50,431 nucleotides of DNA, taken from positions 1 to 50,431 of the forward strand of contig JAIMBI010000026.1 in the NCBI GenBank assembly GCA_023565505.1, given 5' to 3'. Position 1 is the stretch's first letter, and each line of letters begins with the position of its first letter. The notes beneath the pieces are model-generated. The model had not been told where the DNA came from, did not search any database, and saw only the letters and a list, made by a program, of their open reading frames with translations. The position numbers were made by a program, and so were the translations under genes. The DNA comes from Actinomycetes bacterium. GTDB taxonomy: Bacteria > Bacillota > Sulfobacillia > Sulfobacillales > JAIMBI01. Of this stretch, positions 14,721 through 23,416 are shown in pieces.

Positions 14721-15688
14721 GAGAACCGCCTCCCCCGCCAGGCCCACTGGTCCCGCGCCGAGGCCGCCTCCTCCCGGATCTGGCGCCCCGTGAGAGCCAG
14801 GAACACGTCGTCGAGCGTTGGCCGGTGGATCTCCGCCCGGACCAGATGGCTGCCGAGCGCCGCCGCCACGCGCGCCAGCCACCCGGCCGCGTCCGTCACC
14901 GCCGCCCGCACGACGCGACCCTCGCCCGTCACCGGCACCCCGGCCAGCGCGGCCACCGCCCGCGCCCGCGCCTCCTCGTGGTCCAGCTCCAGCGCCAGCA
15001 CCTCGCCGCCGACCTGCCGCTTCAAGCCCGCCGGCGTGTCGAGCGCCACGATGCGGCCGTGGTCCATGATGGCGATGCGTTGGCAGTGCTCGGCCTCCTC
15101 CATGTAGTGGGTGGTCACGAAGACCGTGACACCCTGCTCCGCCGACAACGCCCGCACGTACTCCCAGATCTGCGCCCGCGTCTGGGGGTCGAGCCCCACG
15201 GTCGGCTCGTCGAGAAACAGCACCGTCGGTCGGTGCAGGAGTCCCCGCACCAGCTCCAGCCGGCGCTTCATCCCGCCGGAGTACGTGCGCACGAGGTTCT
15301 TCGCCCGATCCGCCAGGCCGACCAGCTCCAGGAGCGGGGCGGCCCGCCGCCGGACCTCGGCCGCCCCGAGGCCGTAGAGCATCCCGTGGAACAGGAGGTT
15401 CTCCTCCGCGGTGAGCCGGTCGTCGAGCGTGGTGTCCTGGAACACCATCCCGATGGCCTCCCGGACCTGCTCGCGTTCCCGCGTCACGTCCCGGCCGGCG
15501 ATGCGGGCGACCCCGGCCGTGGGCCTCAGCAGCGTGGCCAGGATCTTGATGGTCGTCGTCTTGCCGGCCCCGTTGGGGCCCAGAAAGCCGAACACTTCCT
15601 GCCGCCCCACCGTGAAGCTGATGCCGTCGACCGCCGTGACGGCGCCGAACCGCTTGACCAACCCGTCGACCTCGATGGCGTAACTCAT
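14717..15688 (-). CDS. ABC transporter ATP-binding protein (DrrA-like)
   Basis: 323 residues. Walker A is GPNGAGKTT (residues 38-46), the signature is TYSGGMKRRLEL, Walker B is VLFLDEPTVGLD and the H-loop is VTTHYMEEAEHC. A C-terminal domain of about 90 residues ending near PTLDDVFLALTGR is typical of DrrA/daunorubicin-resistance ATPases. ATG 15686-15688 overlaps the marR stop as ATGA. It drives the permease encoded immediately downstream. As a MarR-led DrrAB pair it probably exports an amphiphilic toxic compound. Confidence 0.94.
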   Translation of the reverse strand: MSYAIEVDGLVKRFGAVTAVDGISFTVGRQEVFGFLGPNGAGKTTTIKILATLLRPTAGVARIAGRDVTREREQVREAIGMVFQDTTLDDRLTAEENLLFHGMLYGLGAAEVRRRAAPLLELVGLADRAKNLVRTYSGGMKRRLELVRGLLHRPTVLFLDEPTVGLDPQTRAQIWEYVRALSAEQGVTVFVTTHYMEEAEHCQRIAIMDHGRIVALDTPAGLKRQVGGEVLALELDHEEARARAVAALAGVPVTGEGRVVRAAVTDAAGWLARVAAALGSHLVRAEIHRPTLDDVFLALTGRQIREEAASARDQWAWRGRRFS

Positions 15689-16125
15689 GGCGCACCTTCA
15701 TTCAGGTTCTGCAGGATGACGCGGAGGATCCGGAGCAACGCCTCCAGGTCCGCCTCGGGGACGTTGTGCGTCAGCCGCCGGAAGGCGGCGAACTGTTCCG
15801 CCCGTCCCTGGCGCAAGGTCGTGCGGCCCAGCTCCGTGAGCCGCACCAGCACCAACCGCCGATCTTTGTCGCTCCGGTCCCGCTCCACCAGGCCGTGGTG
15901 AATCAGACGGTCCACCAGGCCGGTGGCACCCGCCATGGTGATCCCGAGGGCGTCCGCCAGGTCGCCCATCGGCGCCGGGCCGTGCTCGGCCAGCCACCGC
16001 AGGACCAGGAACTGCGTGGGCGTCACCTTGCTCCAGACCGGGTTGGCGTAGCGCCGCCCGAGCCGCATCATCAGGTCCTGCAGCTCTTCGAGCAGTTTGT
16101 CGCGCCGTGAACTGTCTTCATCCAT
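15685..16125 (-). CDS. MarR-family transcriptional regulator
   Basis: 146 residues with a winged helix-turn-helix. TPTQFLVLRWLAEHGPAPMGDLADALGITMAGATGLVDRLIHHGLVERDRSDKDRR-type order is seen as separate helices, including the recognition helix and the D-RR wing. The start ATG 16123-16125 has no Shine-Dalgarno sequence. A TATACT -10 box lies 17 nt upstream, so the message is nearly leaderless. A 10-bp inverted repeat straddles the start codon and is a candidate autoregulatory site. First gene of the export operon that runs to 10127, with ATGA overlap to the ATPase. Probably represses the operon until a ligand binds; ligand unknown. Confidence 0.92.
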   Translation of the reverse strand: MDEDSSRRDKLLEELQDLMMRLGRRYANPVWSKVTPTQFLVLRWLAEHGPAPMGDLADALGITMAGATGLVDRLIHHGLVERDRSDKDRRLVLVRLTELGRTTLRQGRAEQFAAFRRLTHNVPEADLEALLRILRVILQNLNEGAP

Positions 16126-16138
16126 AATAGTTCACGGC
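16104..16138. promoter_or_regulatory. Inverted repeat over the marR start, candidate operator
   Basis: GCCGTGAACT (16104-16113) and AGTTCACGGC (16129-16138) are perfect 10-bp arms with a 15-nt spacer centred on the start codon. The upstream arm covers the expected transcription start. It could be a MarR operator or an RNA hairpin hiding the start. Confidence 0.55.
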
Positions 16139-16142
16139 ACAA

Positions 16143-16148
16143 AGTATA
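16143..16148 (-). promoter_or_regulatory. -10 box of the marR export operon
   Basis: The minus strand reads TATACT, a one-base variant of TATAAT, 17 nt before the marR ATG. No good -35 hexamer is seen 17 nt further upstream, where CGTCCG lies, so activation or weak basal activity is likely. Confidence 0.5.
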
Positions 16149-16182
16149 ACCCATTCGACGGGGTGCGGACGCCCCGCGCGCG

Positions 16183-16211
16183 AAAAAAGCGCCGGCGGGT
16201 GGCCGGCGCTT
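16183..16211 (-). terminator. Rho-independent terminator after ilvE
   Basis: On the minus strand AAGCGCCGGC, a 5-nt loop and GCCGGCGCTT run into six Ts. It lies 15 nt past the ilvE stop and separates the branched-chain amino acid operon from marR. Confidence 0.92.
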
Positions 16212-16225
16212 CGATTCGCCGCCGT

Positions 16226-17128
16226 TCAGGAGGAGCGCGTCTCGGACGAGTAGACCGGCGTGCCCGTCCGGCGCGCGTAGGCGTGGAACGCCTCGCGCAG
16301 GCGCTGGGTGATCGGGCCGGGGCGACCGGAACCGATGGGGCGCCCGTCCACCTCCACCGCCGGCACCACCTCGGCCGCCGTGCCCGTCAGGAAGCACTCG
16401 TCAGCGTTGTACAGGTCGAACAGCGTGAACACGTCCTCGCGGACGGGGATGTTCTGCTCCCGGGCCAATTCCATGACCGTCTTGCGCGTGATCCCGGTCA
16501 GGATGCCCACCCACGGGGGCGCCGTGACCAGTCCGCCGTCCACCACGATGAAGAGATTGTCGCCCGTCCCTTCCGTCACATAGCCCTGGCTGTTGAGCAG
16601 GACGACCTCGGGCAGTCCCCGCTGGTTAGCCTCCACCTTAGCCAAGATGCTCGTGAGGTAGTTGAGCGTCTTCATGTTGGGGTTGAGCGCGTCCGGCGCC
16701 GGCCGACGCACCGGCACGGAGGCCAGGCGCATGCCCTTCTCGTAGACTTCCTCCGGGTAGAGCTGCAGCGCCGCCGCGATGATGAGGACAGTCGGCTTGG
16801 GACACTTCAGCGGGTCCAACCCCAGGTCCCCCGGTCCCCGGGACACCACCAGCCGGATGTACGCGTCGTCCAGACGGTTGGCTGCGACCGTGGCCGTGAC
16901 GGCCCGCGCCATCTCCTCCCGGGTCATGCCGATGTCGAGCTTGATGGCCTTCGCCGACTTGTAGAGCCGGTCGAGGTGCTCGTCAAGCTTGAAGACCCGA
17001 CCGTTGTAGCTCCGGATGCCCTCGAACACGCCGTCGCCGTACAGGAACCCATGATCGTATATAGAAATCCGCGCCTCTTGCGCCGGGATGATATCCCCGT
17101 TCAAATACACCCATTCTCCGCCAGCCAT
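16226..17128 (-). CDS. ilvE: Branched-chain amino acid aminotransferase
   Basis: A 300-residue class IV PLP aminotransferase that makes the last step of Val, Ile and Leu synthesis. It begins EWVYLNGDIIPAQEARISIYDHGFLYGDGVFEG, the family N-terminus, in separate recognisable pieces. The PLP lysine is K153 in NPNMKTLNYL, and EGTGDNLFIV is the phosphate-binding segment. ATG 17126-17128 follows GGGAGG; an upstream extension to 17215 has no ribosome site and is not conserved-looking. Last gene of the T-box operon, 135 bp after ilvB, with a strong terminator behind it. Confidence 0.95.
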   Translation of the reverse strand: MAGGEWVYLNGDIIPAQEARISIYDHGFLYGDGVFEGIRSYNGRVFKLDEHLDRLYKSAKAIKLDIGMTREEMARAVTATVAANRLDDAYIRLVVSRGPGDLGLDPLKCPKPTVLIIAAALQLYPEEVYEKGMRLASVPVRRPAPDALNPNMKTLNYLTSILAKVEANQRGLPEVVLLNSQGYVTEGTGDNLFIVVDGGLVTAPPWVGILTGITRKTVMELAREQNIPVREDVFTLFDLYNADECFLTGTAAEVVPAVEVDGRPIGSGRPGPITQRLREAFHAYARRTGTPVYSSETRSS

Positions 17129-17263
17129 CTCGTCCCTCCCGCCGAGGGCGTGCCGGACGCCTCGGGCCCGACGTACCTCGAGTTGCTGCACCCAGCCTTC
17201 GCCACCGGCAGACATTTTACCTGCCGCAAAAGGCCGGGGGCGGCTTCGCGGCCGCCCCGTGCC

Positions 17264-18919
17264 TCACGCCTCCCGGACGGCCGTAAGCGGCTCCCCGGCC
17301 GGGACCATGGGGAACACCGGCTCGGTGACCGGGATCACGACATCCACGAGCCGCGGTCCGTCGGTCGTGCGCCACGCGTCGAGGGCCCGCTCGAGCTCGG
17401 CCGGCGTCGTGGCGCGATGGCCCGGGATGCCGAACGCCTCCGCCAGCTTGACGAAGTCGGGGTTGGCGAGGTCGATCCCGTGCCGGCGTCCGCCGAAGAA
17501 CAGATCCTGCCACTGGCGGACCATCCCGTGGCCGGCGTTGTTCATGACCACCATGAGCAGCGGGATGCGGTACTGGGCCACGGTGGCCAGTTCCTGCAGG
17601 TTCATCTGGAAACTCCCGTCGCCCATGATGGCCACCACGCGCCGGCCCTCCCCGGCCCACGCCGCCCCGATGGCGGCCGGGAAACCGTAGCCCATCGTGC
17701 CGGTACCGCCCGAGGTCAGGAACGTCCGCGGACGGGACCGGGGCAGGAACAGCGCCGCCCACATCTGATGCTGCCCCACTTCCGTCGTCACGATGTCCGT
17801 GGGGGCCAGGACCTCCCCCAGCGCCTGCATCACCCGCGGCGAGGGGATGCCGACGCCGTCGGCGGGTTCCGGCACCCGGAGCGGGTGCTCCGCCTTCCAG
17901 GTCTCGAGCTGCCGCCACCACGCCGGGTGCCGCCGGATGGGGGCCTCGCGCGCCAACCGGGGCAGGACGGTACGCAGATCGCCGTGCAGGGTCACGTCGG
18001 GCCGCACGATCTTCCCGATCTCCGCCCGGTCGACCTCCGCGTGGACGATGCGGGCGTGCGGCGCGAAGGCGGACACCTTCCCTGTCACGCGGTCGTCGAA
18101 CCGCGCCCCGAGCGCCAACAACAGGTCGCAAGCGGAGACGGCGTGGTTTGCGGTCCAGGTCCCGTGCATGCCCAGCATTCCCAGGTAGAGGGGATGGTCG
18201 CTGGGCACGCTGCCGATCCCCATCAGCGTCGACACGATAGGCGCGTTCAGGCGTTCCGCGAGCCGGATCACCCACGGTGCCGTCCCGCTGGCCACCACGC
18301 CGCCGCCGATGTACACGACCGGCCGGCGGCTCGTGCGCATCAGGCGCCGCACGCGGGCCCAGTCGAGGGGGCCCGGACGCGGGGACCGGGGGCGGGGCGC
18401 CGGCTCATAGCGGTCCTCCGTCACCGTCGCCGTCTGGATGTCCTTCGGCAGTTCCACCAGGACCGGGCCCGGGCGGCCCTCCTGGGCGACGGCGAACGCC
18501 TCCCGCAGGATGCGCTCGACGTCGTTGGGGTCGGTCACGCGAAAGCTCTGTTTGGTGAGCCCGAGGCTCAGTCCGAAAATGTCCGTCTCCTGGAACGCGT
18601 CGGTCCCGATGAGCGGCATCGGCACCTGGCCCACCAGGGCCACGATGGGGGCGGAGTCCGCCATGGCCGTGGCCAGCCCGGTGAGGATGTTGGTCCCGCC
18701 GGGCCCCGAGGTGGCGAGGCAGACCCCCACCCGCCCCGTCGCCCGGGCGTAGCCGTCCGCGGCGTGGGCGGCGGCCGACTCGTTACGGGTCACCACCAGT
18801 TCCACCGGACTCCGACTCATGGCGTCCACCAGGGGCAGGATGGCCCCGCCCGGAATGCCAAACACGACCGTCACGCCGAGGTCCTCGAGAACCCGCCACG
18901 CTTTTTCCGCTCCCGTCAT
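17264..18919 (-). CDS. ilvB: Acetolactate synthase, large (catalytic) subunit
   Basis: A 551-residue ThDP enzyme that condenses pyruvate with pyruvate or 2-oxobutyrate. FGIPGGAILPLVDAM and the catalytic-glutamate segment RNESAAAHAADGYARATG lie in the N-domain, and TSGPGGTN follows. The ThDP signature begins MGDGSFQMNLQEL near residue 430 and continues through MNNAGHGMVRQWQ. Most family members have NNQYLGMVRQWQ here, so the local AGH is slightly unusual. ATG 18919 is preceded by AAAGGAGG. Fifth gene of the operon. Its regulatory subunit ilvN is not adjacent but first in the operon. Confidence 0.95.
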   Translation of the reverse strand: MTGAEKAWRVLEDLGVTVVFGIPGGAILPLVDAMSRSPVELVVTRNESAAAHAADGYARATGRVGVCLATSGPGGTNILTGLATAMADSAPIVALVGQVPMPLIGTDAFQETDIFGLSLGLTKQSFRVTDPNDVERILREAFAVAQEGRPGPVLVELPKDIQTATVTEDRYEPAPRPRSPRPGPLDWARVRRLMRTSRRPVVYIGGGVVASGTAPWVIRLAERLNAPIVSTLMGIGSVPSDHPLYLGMLGMHGTWTANHAVSACDLLLALGARFDDRVTGKVSAFAPHARIVHAEVDRAEIGKIVRPDVTLHGDLRTVLPRLAREAPIRRHPAWWRQLETWKAEHPLRVPEPADGVGIPSPRVMQALGEVLAPTDIVTTEVGQHQMWAALFLPRSRPRTFLTSGGTGTMGYGFPAAIGAAWAGEGRRVVAIMGDGSFQMNLQELATVAQYRIPLLMVVMNNAGHGMVRQWQDLFFGGRRHGIDLANPDFVKLAEAFGIPGHRATTPAELERALDAWRTTDGPRLVDVVIPVTEPVFPMVPAGEPLTAVREA

Positions 18920-18953
18920 CCGTCAGGCCTCCTTTCCCGTTGTGGCCGGTTCC

Positions 18954-20021
18954 CTACGCGACCAACGCGCAGATCCGATCCGCCAGGGCCCGGCACCCCA
19001 CGCGCCGCTCCCCCGGACGGCCGGTATAAAGGTCCGCAGTGCGCCAGCCCTCCGCCAGCGCGCGCTCCACGGCCCGCTCGATGCGATCCGCCGCCTCCGG
19101 GCGACCGAAGCTGTGACGGAGCAGCATGGCCCCGGAGAGAATGGCCCCGAGCGGGTTGGCGACGTCCTGGCCGGCGATGTCGGGCGCGGAGCCGTGCACC
19201 GGCTCGTAAAGCCCCTGACGGCCGCTGCCCAGGGAGGCCGAGGGGCACAAGCCGAGGCTCCCCGCCAAGCCGCCCGCGAGATCGCTCAGGATGTCGCCGA
19301 AGAGGTTCTCGGTCACCATCACGCCGAAACGACCGGGATCCGTGACCAGGAGCGCCGCCGCACTGTCCACGAGCTGGTGGTGGACCACCACGTCCGGGTA
19401 CTCGGCCGCCACCTCGTCCACGGTGCGCCGCCACAGCCGCGACGACTCCAGTACGTTGGCCTTGTCCACCGACGTCAGCGCCTGGCCCCGGGACCGCGCG
19501 AGCTCAAAGGCCGTGCGCACGATCCGCACGATCTCCGACCGGCGGTAGCGGAGCGTCTCGAAGGCCTCCGGATCCGGCCCGTCGGGGTCGTTCAGTCCCC
19601 GCGGCTGGCCGTAGTACAGGCCGCCGGTCAACTCGCGCACGATGACGAGGTCCACGCGCGGCGCCTTGAGCGGCGAGACGGCCTCCAGGCCGGGGAAGAC
19701 CCGCACCGGGCGGAGGTTGGCGAAGAGGCCCAGCTCCTGCCGCAACGTCAAGAGACCGCTTTCGGGTCGCGGGCGGTGGTTCTCCCAACGCGGGCCGCCG
19801 ACGGCTCCCAGGAGGATCGCCTGGCTGTCGCGGGCCCGCGCCGCCACGGAGGGAGGGAGCGGCGGCTCCCCGGCGTCGATGGCGGCTCCGCCGATGAGAC
19901 CGTCGACGAAATGCACGGTGAAGCCCTCGGCTTCGGCGGCGGCCGTGATGACCCGGCTCGCCGCGTCAATGACCTCGGGACCGATGCCGTCGCCGGCTAG
20001 CCTCAGAATCTCCTCGCTCAC
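18954..20021 (-). CDS. leuB: 3-isopropylmalate dehydrogenase
   Basis: A 355-residue NAD-dependent beta-decarboxylating dehydrogenase of leucine synthesis. It starts EEILRLAGDGIGPEVI. ELTGGLYYGQPRG carries the substrate-binding segment, TSVDKANVL the catalytic lysine, and TENLFGDILSDLAGGLAGSLG the Mg-binding aspartates. HGSAPDIAGQDVANPLGAILS is the nucleotide-binding motif, with the 3-isopropylmalate rather than isocitrate pattern. GTG 20019-20021 follows GGGGGGGAG. It lies 43 bp after leuA. leuC and leuD, which make its substrate, are not in the window. Confidence 0.95.
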   Translation of the reverse strand: MSEEILRLAGDGIGPEVIDAASRVITAAAEAEGFTVHFVDGLIGGAAIDAGEPPLPPSVAARARDSQAILLGAVGGPRWENHRPRPESGLLTLRQELGLFANLRPVRVFPGLEAVSPLKAPRVDLVIVRELTGGLYYGQPRGLNDPDGPDPEAFETLRYRRSEIVRIVRTAFELARSRGQALTSVDKANVLESSRLWRRTVDEVAAEYPDVVVHHQLVDSAAALLVTDPGRFGVMVTENLFGDILSDLAGGLAGSLGLCPSASLGSGRQGLYEPVHGSAPDIAGQDVANPLGAILSGAMLLRHSFGRPEAADRIERAVERALAEGWRTADLYTGRPGERRVGCRALADRICALVA

Positions 20022-20064
20022 CGTCCGCTCCCCCCCGCCGGGGCCGGCTGTGCCGCCGGCCCCC

Positions 20065-21591
20065 TCACGACGCCGCCACTTCTTGCCGGGCCCGGACCAG
20101 ACGGGCCATTGCCTGGGTGAAAGCCTGGGCCGTCGCGGCCAGGATGTCGGTCGACAATCCCCGCCCGTAGGCGGTGTCCTCGCCCCGCCGGACCTGGACG
20201 AACACCTCGCCTTGGGCGTCCGGCCCGCCGCCCACCGGCGTGAGCCGATACTCCACCAGCTCCGCTTCCGTCTCGAAGGCGCGGCAGACTGCCTGGAACA
20301 GCGCGTCGACCGGCCCGTCGCCCGTCGCGACCTCGATGGCCCGCCGGCCGACCTCGCCCGCGTCGGCCACCTCCACCAGGGCCGTGGGGATCACCCGCGT
20401 ACCCACCTGGACCTGGAAGGCCTCGAGCTTCGGCTGCTGCGTGGCCACGCCCACCTCGTTGTGGTAGAGGGCCTCGATGTCCGCATCGGAGACGTAGCGC
20501 TTCTGGTCGGCCAGTTCCTTGAACCGTTGGAACAGCCGCTCCTGCATCTCCGGCCCGGCGTGGATGTGCAGCGCCTTCAGCCGCTCGACGAACGCGTGCC
20601 GGCCCGAGTGCTTGCCCAGGACAAGCCGGGACTTCGGCGCCCCGACCTGGTCGGGGTCGAGGATCTCGTACGTGCGGCGGTCCTTGAGGATGCCGTCCTG
20701 GTGGATCCCCGACTCGTGCGCGAAGGCGTTGTCTCCGATGATGGCCTTGTTCGGCGGCACCACCATGCCGGTGAAGCGGCTCACCATCTGGCTGATGCGG
20801 TACAGGTGCTGCGGGCGGATGCCCACGGACCGCTGGAAGTAGTCCTGCCGCGTGATGAGGGCCATGACCACCTCTTCGAGCGAGCAGTTGCCGGCCCGCT
20901 CCCCAATGCCGTTCATGGCCACCTCCACCTGGCCCGCCCCCGCCTGGACGCCCGCGAGCGTGTTGGCCACGGCGAGGCCCAGGTCGTCATGGCAGTGCAC
21001 GGAGACGATGGTCTCCGGCTTCAGCACGCTCTTGATGCGCCGGACCAGCTGGCCCATCGCCTCGGGGACCGTGTAGCCCACGGTGTCGGGGATGTTGACC
21101 GTCGTGGCGCCGCACGCCTCGGCCAGCTTGAAGACCTCCTCGAGGAAGGCGGGGTCGGACCGGGTGGCGTCCTCGGCCGAGAACTCCACGTCGTCGACGT
21201 ACTTGCGGGCCGTGGTCACCGACCGCTCGATCTCCTCCAGCACCTGCTCCCGCGTCATGCGCAGCTTCGTGCGCATGTGCAGCTCCGACGTGGCGATGAC
21301 GATGTGGATGCGCGGCTTGGCCGCCGGCTCTAGCGCGCGGAGCGCCGCCTCGATGTCGATGAGCCGCGTCCGGCAGAGCGCCGCGATGATGGGCTCGCGG
21401 ACCGACTGGGCGATGAGGCGGACCGCCTCGGCATCACCCGGCGACGCAATCGGGAAGCCGGCCTCCAGCACGTCGACGCCGAGTTCCTCCATCGCCCGGG
21501 CGATGGCCAGCTTCTCCTGGGGGACGAGCGTCACGCCGGGCGACTGCTCGCCGTCCCGCAGGGTGGTGTCGAAGATGCGGACAGGTTCCAC
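20065..21591 (-). CDS. leuA: 2-isopropylmalate synthase
   Basis: A 508-residue enzyme that condenses acetyl-CoA and 2-ketoisovalerate, the committed leucine step. The N-terminal barrel starts VRIFDTTLRDGEQSPG; the metal ligands include HCHDDLG and GIGERAGNCSLEE, followed by HESGIHQDG. A C-terminal LeuA regulatory domain is present, with ADIEALY- and VATGDGPVDALF-type segments, so leucine feedback control is expected. The start is GTG 21589-21591 after GGAGGAGGTG, only 2 nt past the ilvC stop; the much longer in-frame reading upstream is antisense-like and overlaps ilvC. Confidence 0.96.
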   Translation of the reverse strand: MEPVRIFDTTLRDGEQSPGVTLVPQEKLAIARAMEELGVDVLEAGFPIASPGDAEAVRLIAQSVREPIIAALCRTRLIDIEAALRALEPAAKPRIHIVIATSELHMRTKLRMTREQVLEEIERSVTTARKYVDDVEFSAEDATRSDPAFLEEVFKLAEACGATTVNIPDTVGYTVPEAMGQLVRRIKSVLKPETIVSVHCHDDLGLAVANTLAGVQAGAGQVEVAMNGIGERAGNCSLEEVVMALITRQDYFQRSVGIRPQHLYRISQMVSRFTGMVVPPNKAIIGDNAFAHESGIHQDGILKDRRTYEILDPDQVGAPKSRLVLGKHSGRHAFVERLKALHIHAGPEMQERLFQRFKELADQKRYVSDADIEALYHNEVGVATQQPKLEAFQVQVGTRVIPTALVEVADAGEVGRRAIEVATGDGPVDALFQAVCRAFETEAELVEYRLTPVGGGPDAQGEVFVQVRRGEDTAYGRGLSTDILAATAQAFTQAMARLVRARQEVAAS

Positions 21592-21593
21592 GC

Positions 21594-22604
21594 CTACACC
21601 TCCTCCGTGACACTGCGCCCGATCCACGACATCATGGGCCGGAGCCGGGCGCCGACCGCTTCGATGGGATGGCGGGCCGCCTGCTCGCGCAGCGCCAGGA
21701 ACTTCGCCCGCCCCGACTCGTTCTCGGCAATCCACTCGCGCGCGAACTCCCCGTTCTGGATGCGGGCGAGCACGCGGCGCATCTCCTCCCGCACGGCGGG
21801 CGGCACCATGCGGGGACCGACCGTGAGTCCGCCGTACTCGGCGGTGTCGGACACCGAGTACCACATCGCCCCGATGCCGCCCTCGTACATCAGGTCGACG
21901 ATGAGCTTCATCTCGTGGAGGACCTCGAAGTAGGCGATCTCCGGCTGGTAGCCGGCCTCCACCAGCGTCTCGAACCCGGCCTGGATAAGGGCCGAGATGC
22001 CGCCGCAGAGCACGGTCTGCTCGCCGAACAGGTCCGTCTCGGTCTCTTCCTTGAACGTCGTCCCGATGACCCCCGCCCGCGTCGCCCCGAGCGCCTTGGC
22101 GTACGCCAGCGCCAGGTCCTCCGCGTGGCCCGTGGCGTTCTGGTGGACCGCGAGGAGCGCCGGCGTCCCCTGACCCGCCTCGTAGAGGCGCCGCACCAGG
22201 TGACCGGGAGCCTTCGGCGCGATCATGAACACGTCGATGTCCGGCGGCGGCACGATCTGCCCGAAGTGGATGGAGAACCCGTGCGCGAACGCCAGGGCGT
22301 TGCCGGCCTTCAGATGCGGCTGGATGGCCTCGCGGTACAGCGCCGCCTGCAGGTGGTCGGGGACCAGCACCATCACCACGTCGGCCCGCGCGCACGCCTC
22401 GGCCGGCGACATGACCGCCAGCCCGGCGTCCTTCGCCCGCTCCATGGAGCGGCCCGGTCGAATCCCGACGACGACGTTGACGCCGCTGTCCCGAAGGTTC
22501 AGCGCGTGGGCGTGCCCCTGGCTGCCGTACCCGAGGATGGCGACGGTCCGGTCATTGAGCCACCCGATATCCGCGTCGTCGTCGTACCACATGCGTGCGT
22601 CCAC
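21594..22604 (-). CDS. ilvC: Ketol-acid reductoisomerase
   Basis: A 336-residue class I (short) KARI that isomerises and reduces acetolactate. The Rossmann motif is [17 protein letters not shown]. The cofactor loop GIRPGRS ends with Arg/Ser, the pattern that prefers NADPH. Mg-binding acids are in the [10 protein letters not shown] and [14 protein letters not shown] segments. The start is GTG 22604 after AGGGCGGA; an ATG 12 nt later is possible. It overlaps ilvN by 53 bp. Second gene of the T-box operon. Confidence 0.96.
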   Translation of the reverse strand: MDARMWYDDDADIGWLNDRTVAILGYGSQGHAHALNLRDSGVNVVVGIRPGRSMERAKDAGLAVMSPAEACARADVVMVLVPDHLQAALYREAIQPHLKAGNALAFAHGFSIHFGQIVPPPDIDVFMIAPKAPGHLVRRLYEAGQGTPALLAVHQNATGHAEDLALAYAKALGATRAGVIGTTFKEETETDLFGEQTVLCGGISALIQAGFETLVEAGYQPEIAYFEVLHEMKLIVDLMYEGGIGAMWYSVSDTAEYGGLTVGPRMVPPAVREEMRRVLARIQNGEFAREWIAENESGRAKFLALREQAARHPIEAVGARLRPMMSWIGRSVTEEV

Positions 22605-23094
22605 TCAGGATCCGCCCTTTCTGCGCTGTTCTTGTCCCGCGACCCGCCGGCTCGGACGCGGCGACGGCCGCCGGCGACGGGCAGAGGATGCCACCCACCA
22701 CGCGCCCGCCGAGCCGTTCCGCAAGCGCCGCCGCCTCCTCGGGGTGTCCGAGGAACTCCGCCAGGACGTATGCGCCCGTCCGCTCCACGATGTCGAGGTC
22801 CGAGGGCGCATCGGCCAGCCGGGCGGCGGGAATCTCCAGCAACGTCCAGTGCCGGAGGTGGTCGTCTTCGAGCACCCGCACGTGCTCGAGCGCCCGCATC
22901 CGGGTCAGTTGCCGCGCCGCCCAACCGGCACGGCTCTTGTCCCCGCTCACGCGAATGACGGCCAACAACCGACGATCGCCCAATCGGCCCACCGACAACG
23001 CCTCCGGCTGGATCCCCCGCTGGTTGAGGAGCAAGGCCAAGCGCACCATGGCCCCGGGTTCGTCCGTCATCGTCGCGTGTAAGGTGTAGCCCAT
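22552..23094 (-). CDS. ilvN: Acetolactate synthase small (regulatory) subunit
   Basis: 180 residues. The N-terminal ACT domain reads [39 protein letters not shown] in order, with the valine-binding loop DEPGAM and the NQRGI helix. A second ACT-like C-terminal part follows ([26 protein letters not shown]). It binds the large subunit and gives valine feedback control. ATG 23092-23094 has GGGAGG 6 nt upstream; an ATG two codons earlier directly abuts the ribosome site. The C-terminal 17 codons overlap the start of ilvC in another frame, ending in an Arg-rich tail. It is the first gene behind the T-box leader and is separated from ilvB by three genes. Confidence 0.82.
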   Translation of the reverse strand: MGYTLHATMTDEPGAMVRLALLLNQRGIQPEALSVGRLGDRRLLAVIRVSGDKSRAGWAARQLTRMRALEHVRVLEDDHLRHWTLLEIPAARLADAPSDLDIVERTGAYVLAEFLGHPEEAAALAERLGGRVVGGILCPSPAAVAASEPAGRGTRTAQKGRILSGRTHVVRRRRGYRVAQ

Positions 23095-23159
23095 GTCCAT
23101 CCTCCCCAGCGTCGTCGGCCTGCCGGTCCGACGGATTTCGCACGTCCGTCGATGAACGG

Positions 23160-23405
23160 GAGGCGCCCCTTCAGCTTGACGCTGAAGGGGCGCCATGTGC
23201 GCGGTACCACCCTTCTTCGCCGGAAACCTCCGGCCTCGGATCGGTGGTAACGGGTCGAAGCCCGGCCCCGTCTAGATTTGCTTGCGCGCCTCATCGGGGG
23301 GCAACTCCGGGGTGAGTGGTCGGACCGCCACGCCTGGCTCGCACCGTCCCAGGTCGCTGTAGCCGTGACCCTGTCCGCCTAGTCCCCTTCATCGTCCGTC
23401 GCGGT
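23160..23405 (-). promoter_or_regulatory. T-box leader, probable leucine type
   Basis: On the minus strand the leader begins with a GATGAAGGGGACTAG segment typical of T-box stem I. It then has a GACGGTGCGAGCC segment and a CCACTCACC segment (specifier candidate CTC at 23316-23314, Leu), and the diagnostic AAGGGTGGTACCGCG at 23214-23200. A perfect 14-bp stem follows (23162-23194). Uncharged tRNA-Leu should pair with the specifier and with the T-box bulge and turn on ilvN-ilvE. The CTC reading is inferred from position; B. subtilis ilv-leu uses the same codon. The stem has no T-run after it, so termination versus other control is open. Confidence 0.92.
23162..23194 (-). terminator. Perfect 14-bp stem of the T-box leader
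   Basis: GGCGCCCCTTCAGC and GCTGAAGGGGCGCC flank a 5-nt loop. It directly follows the T-box sequence, where the terminator competes with the antiterminator. The bases after it on the minus strand (TCCCGTTC) are not a T-run. Confidence 0.75.
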
Positions 23406-23416
23406 ATCAAGTCATG

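Noticed and set aside
16097..19345. Plus-strand open frame of 1082 codons
   Set aside because: It is antisense to ilvE, ilvB and part of leuB, rich in Arg/His/Gly/Pro, with no recognisable domain. Long antisense frames are expected in such GC-rich DNA.
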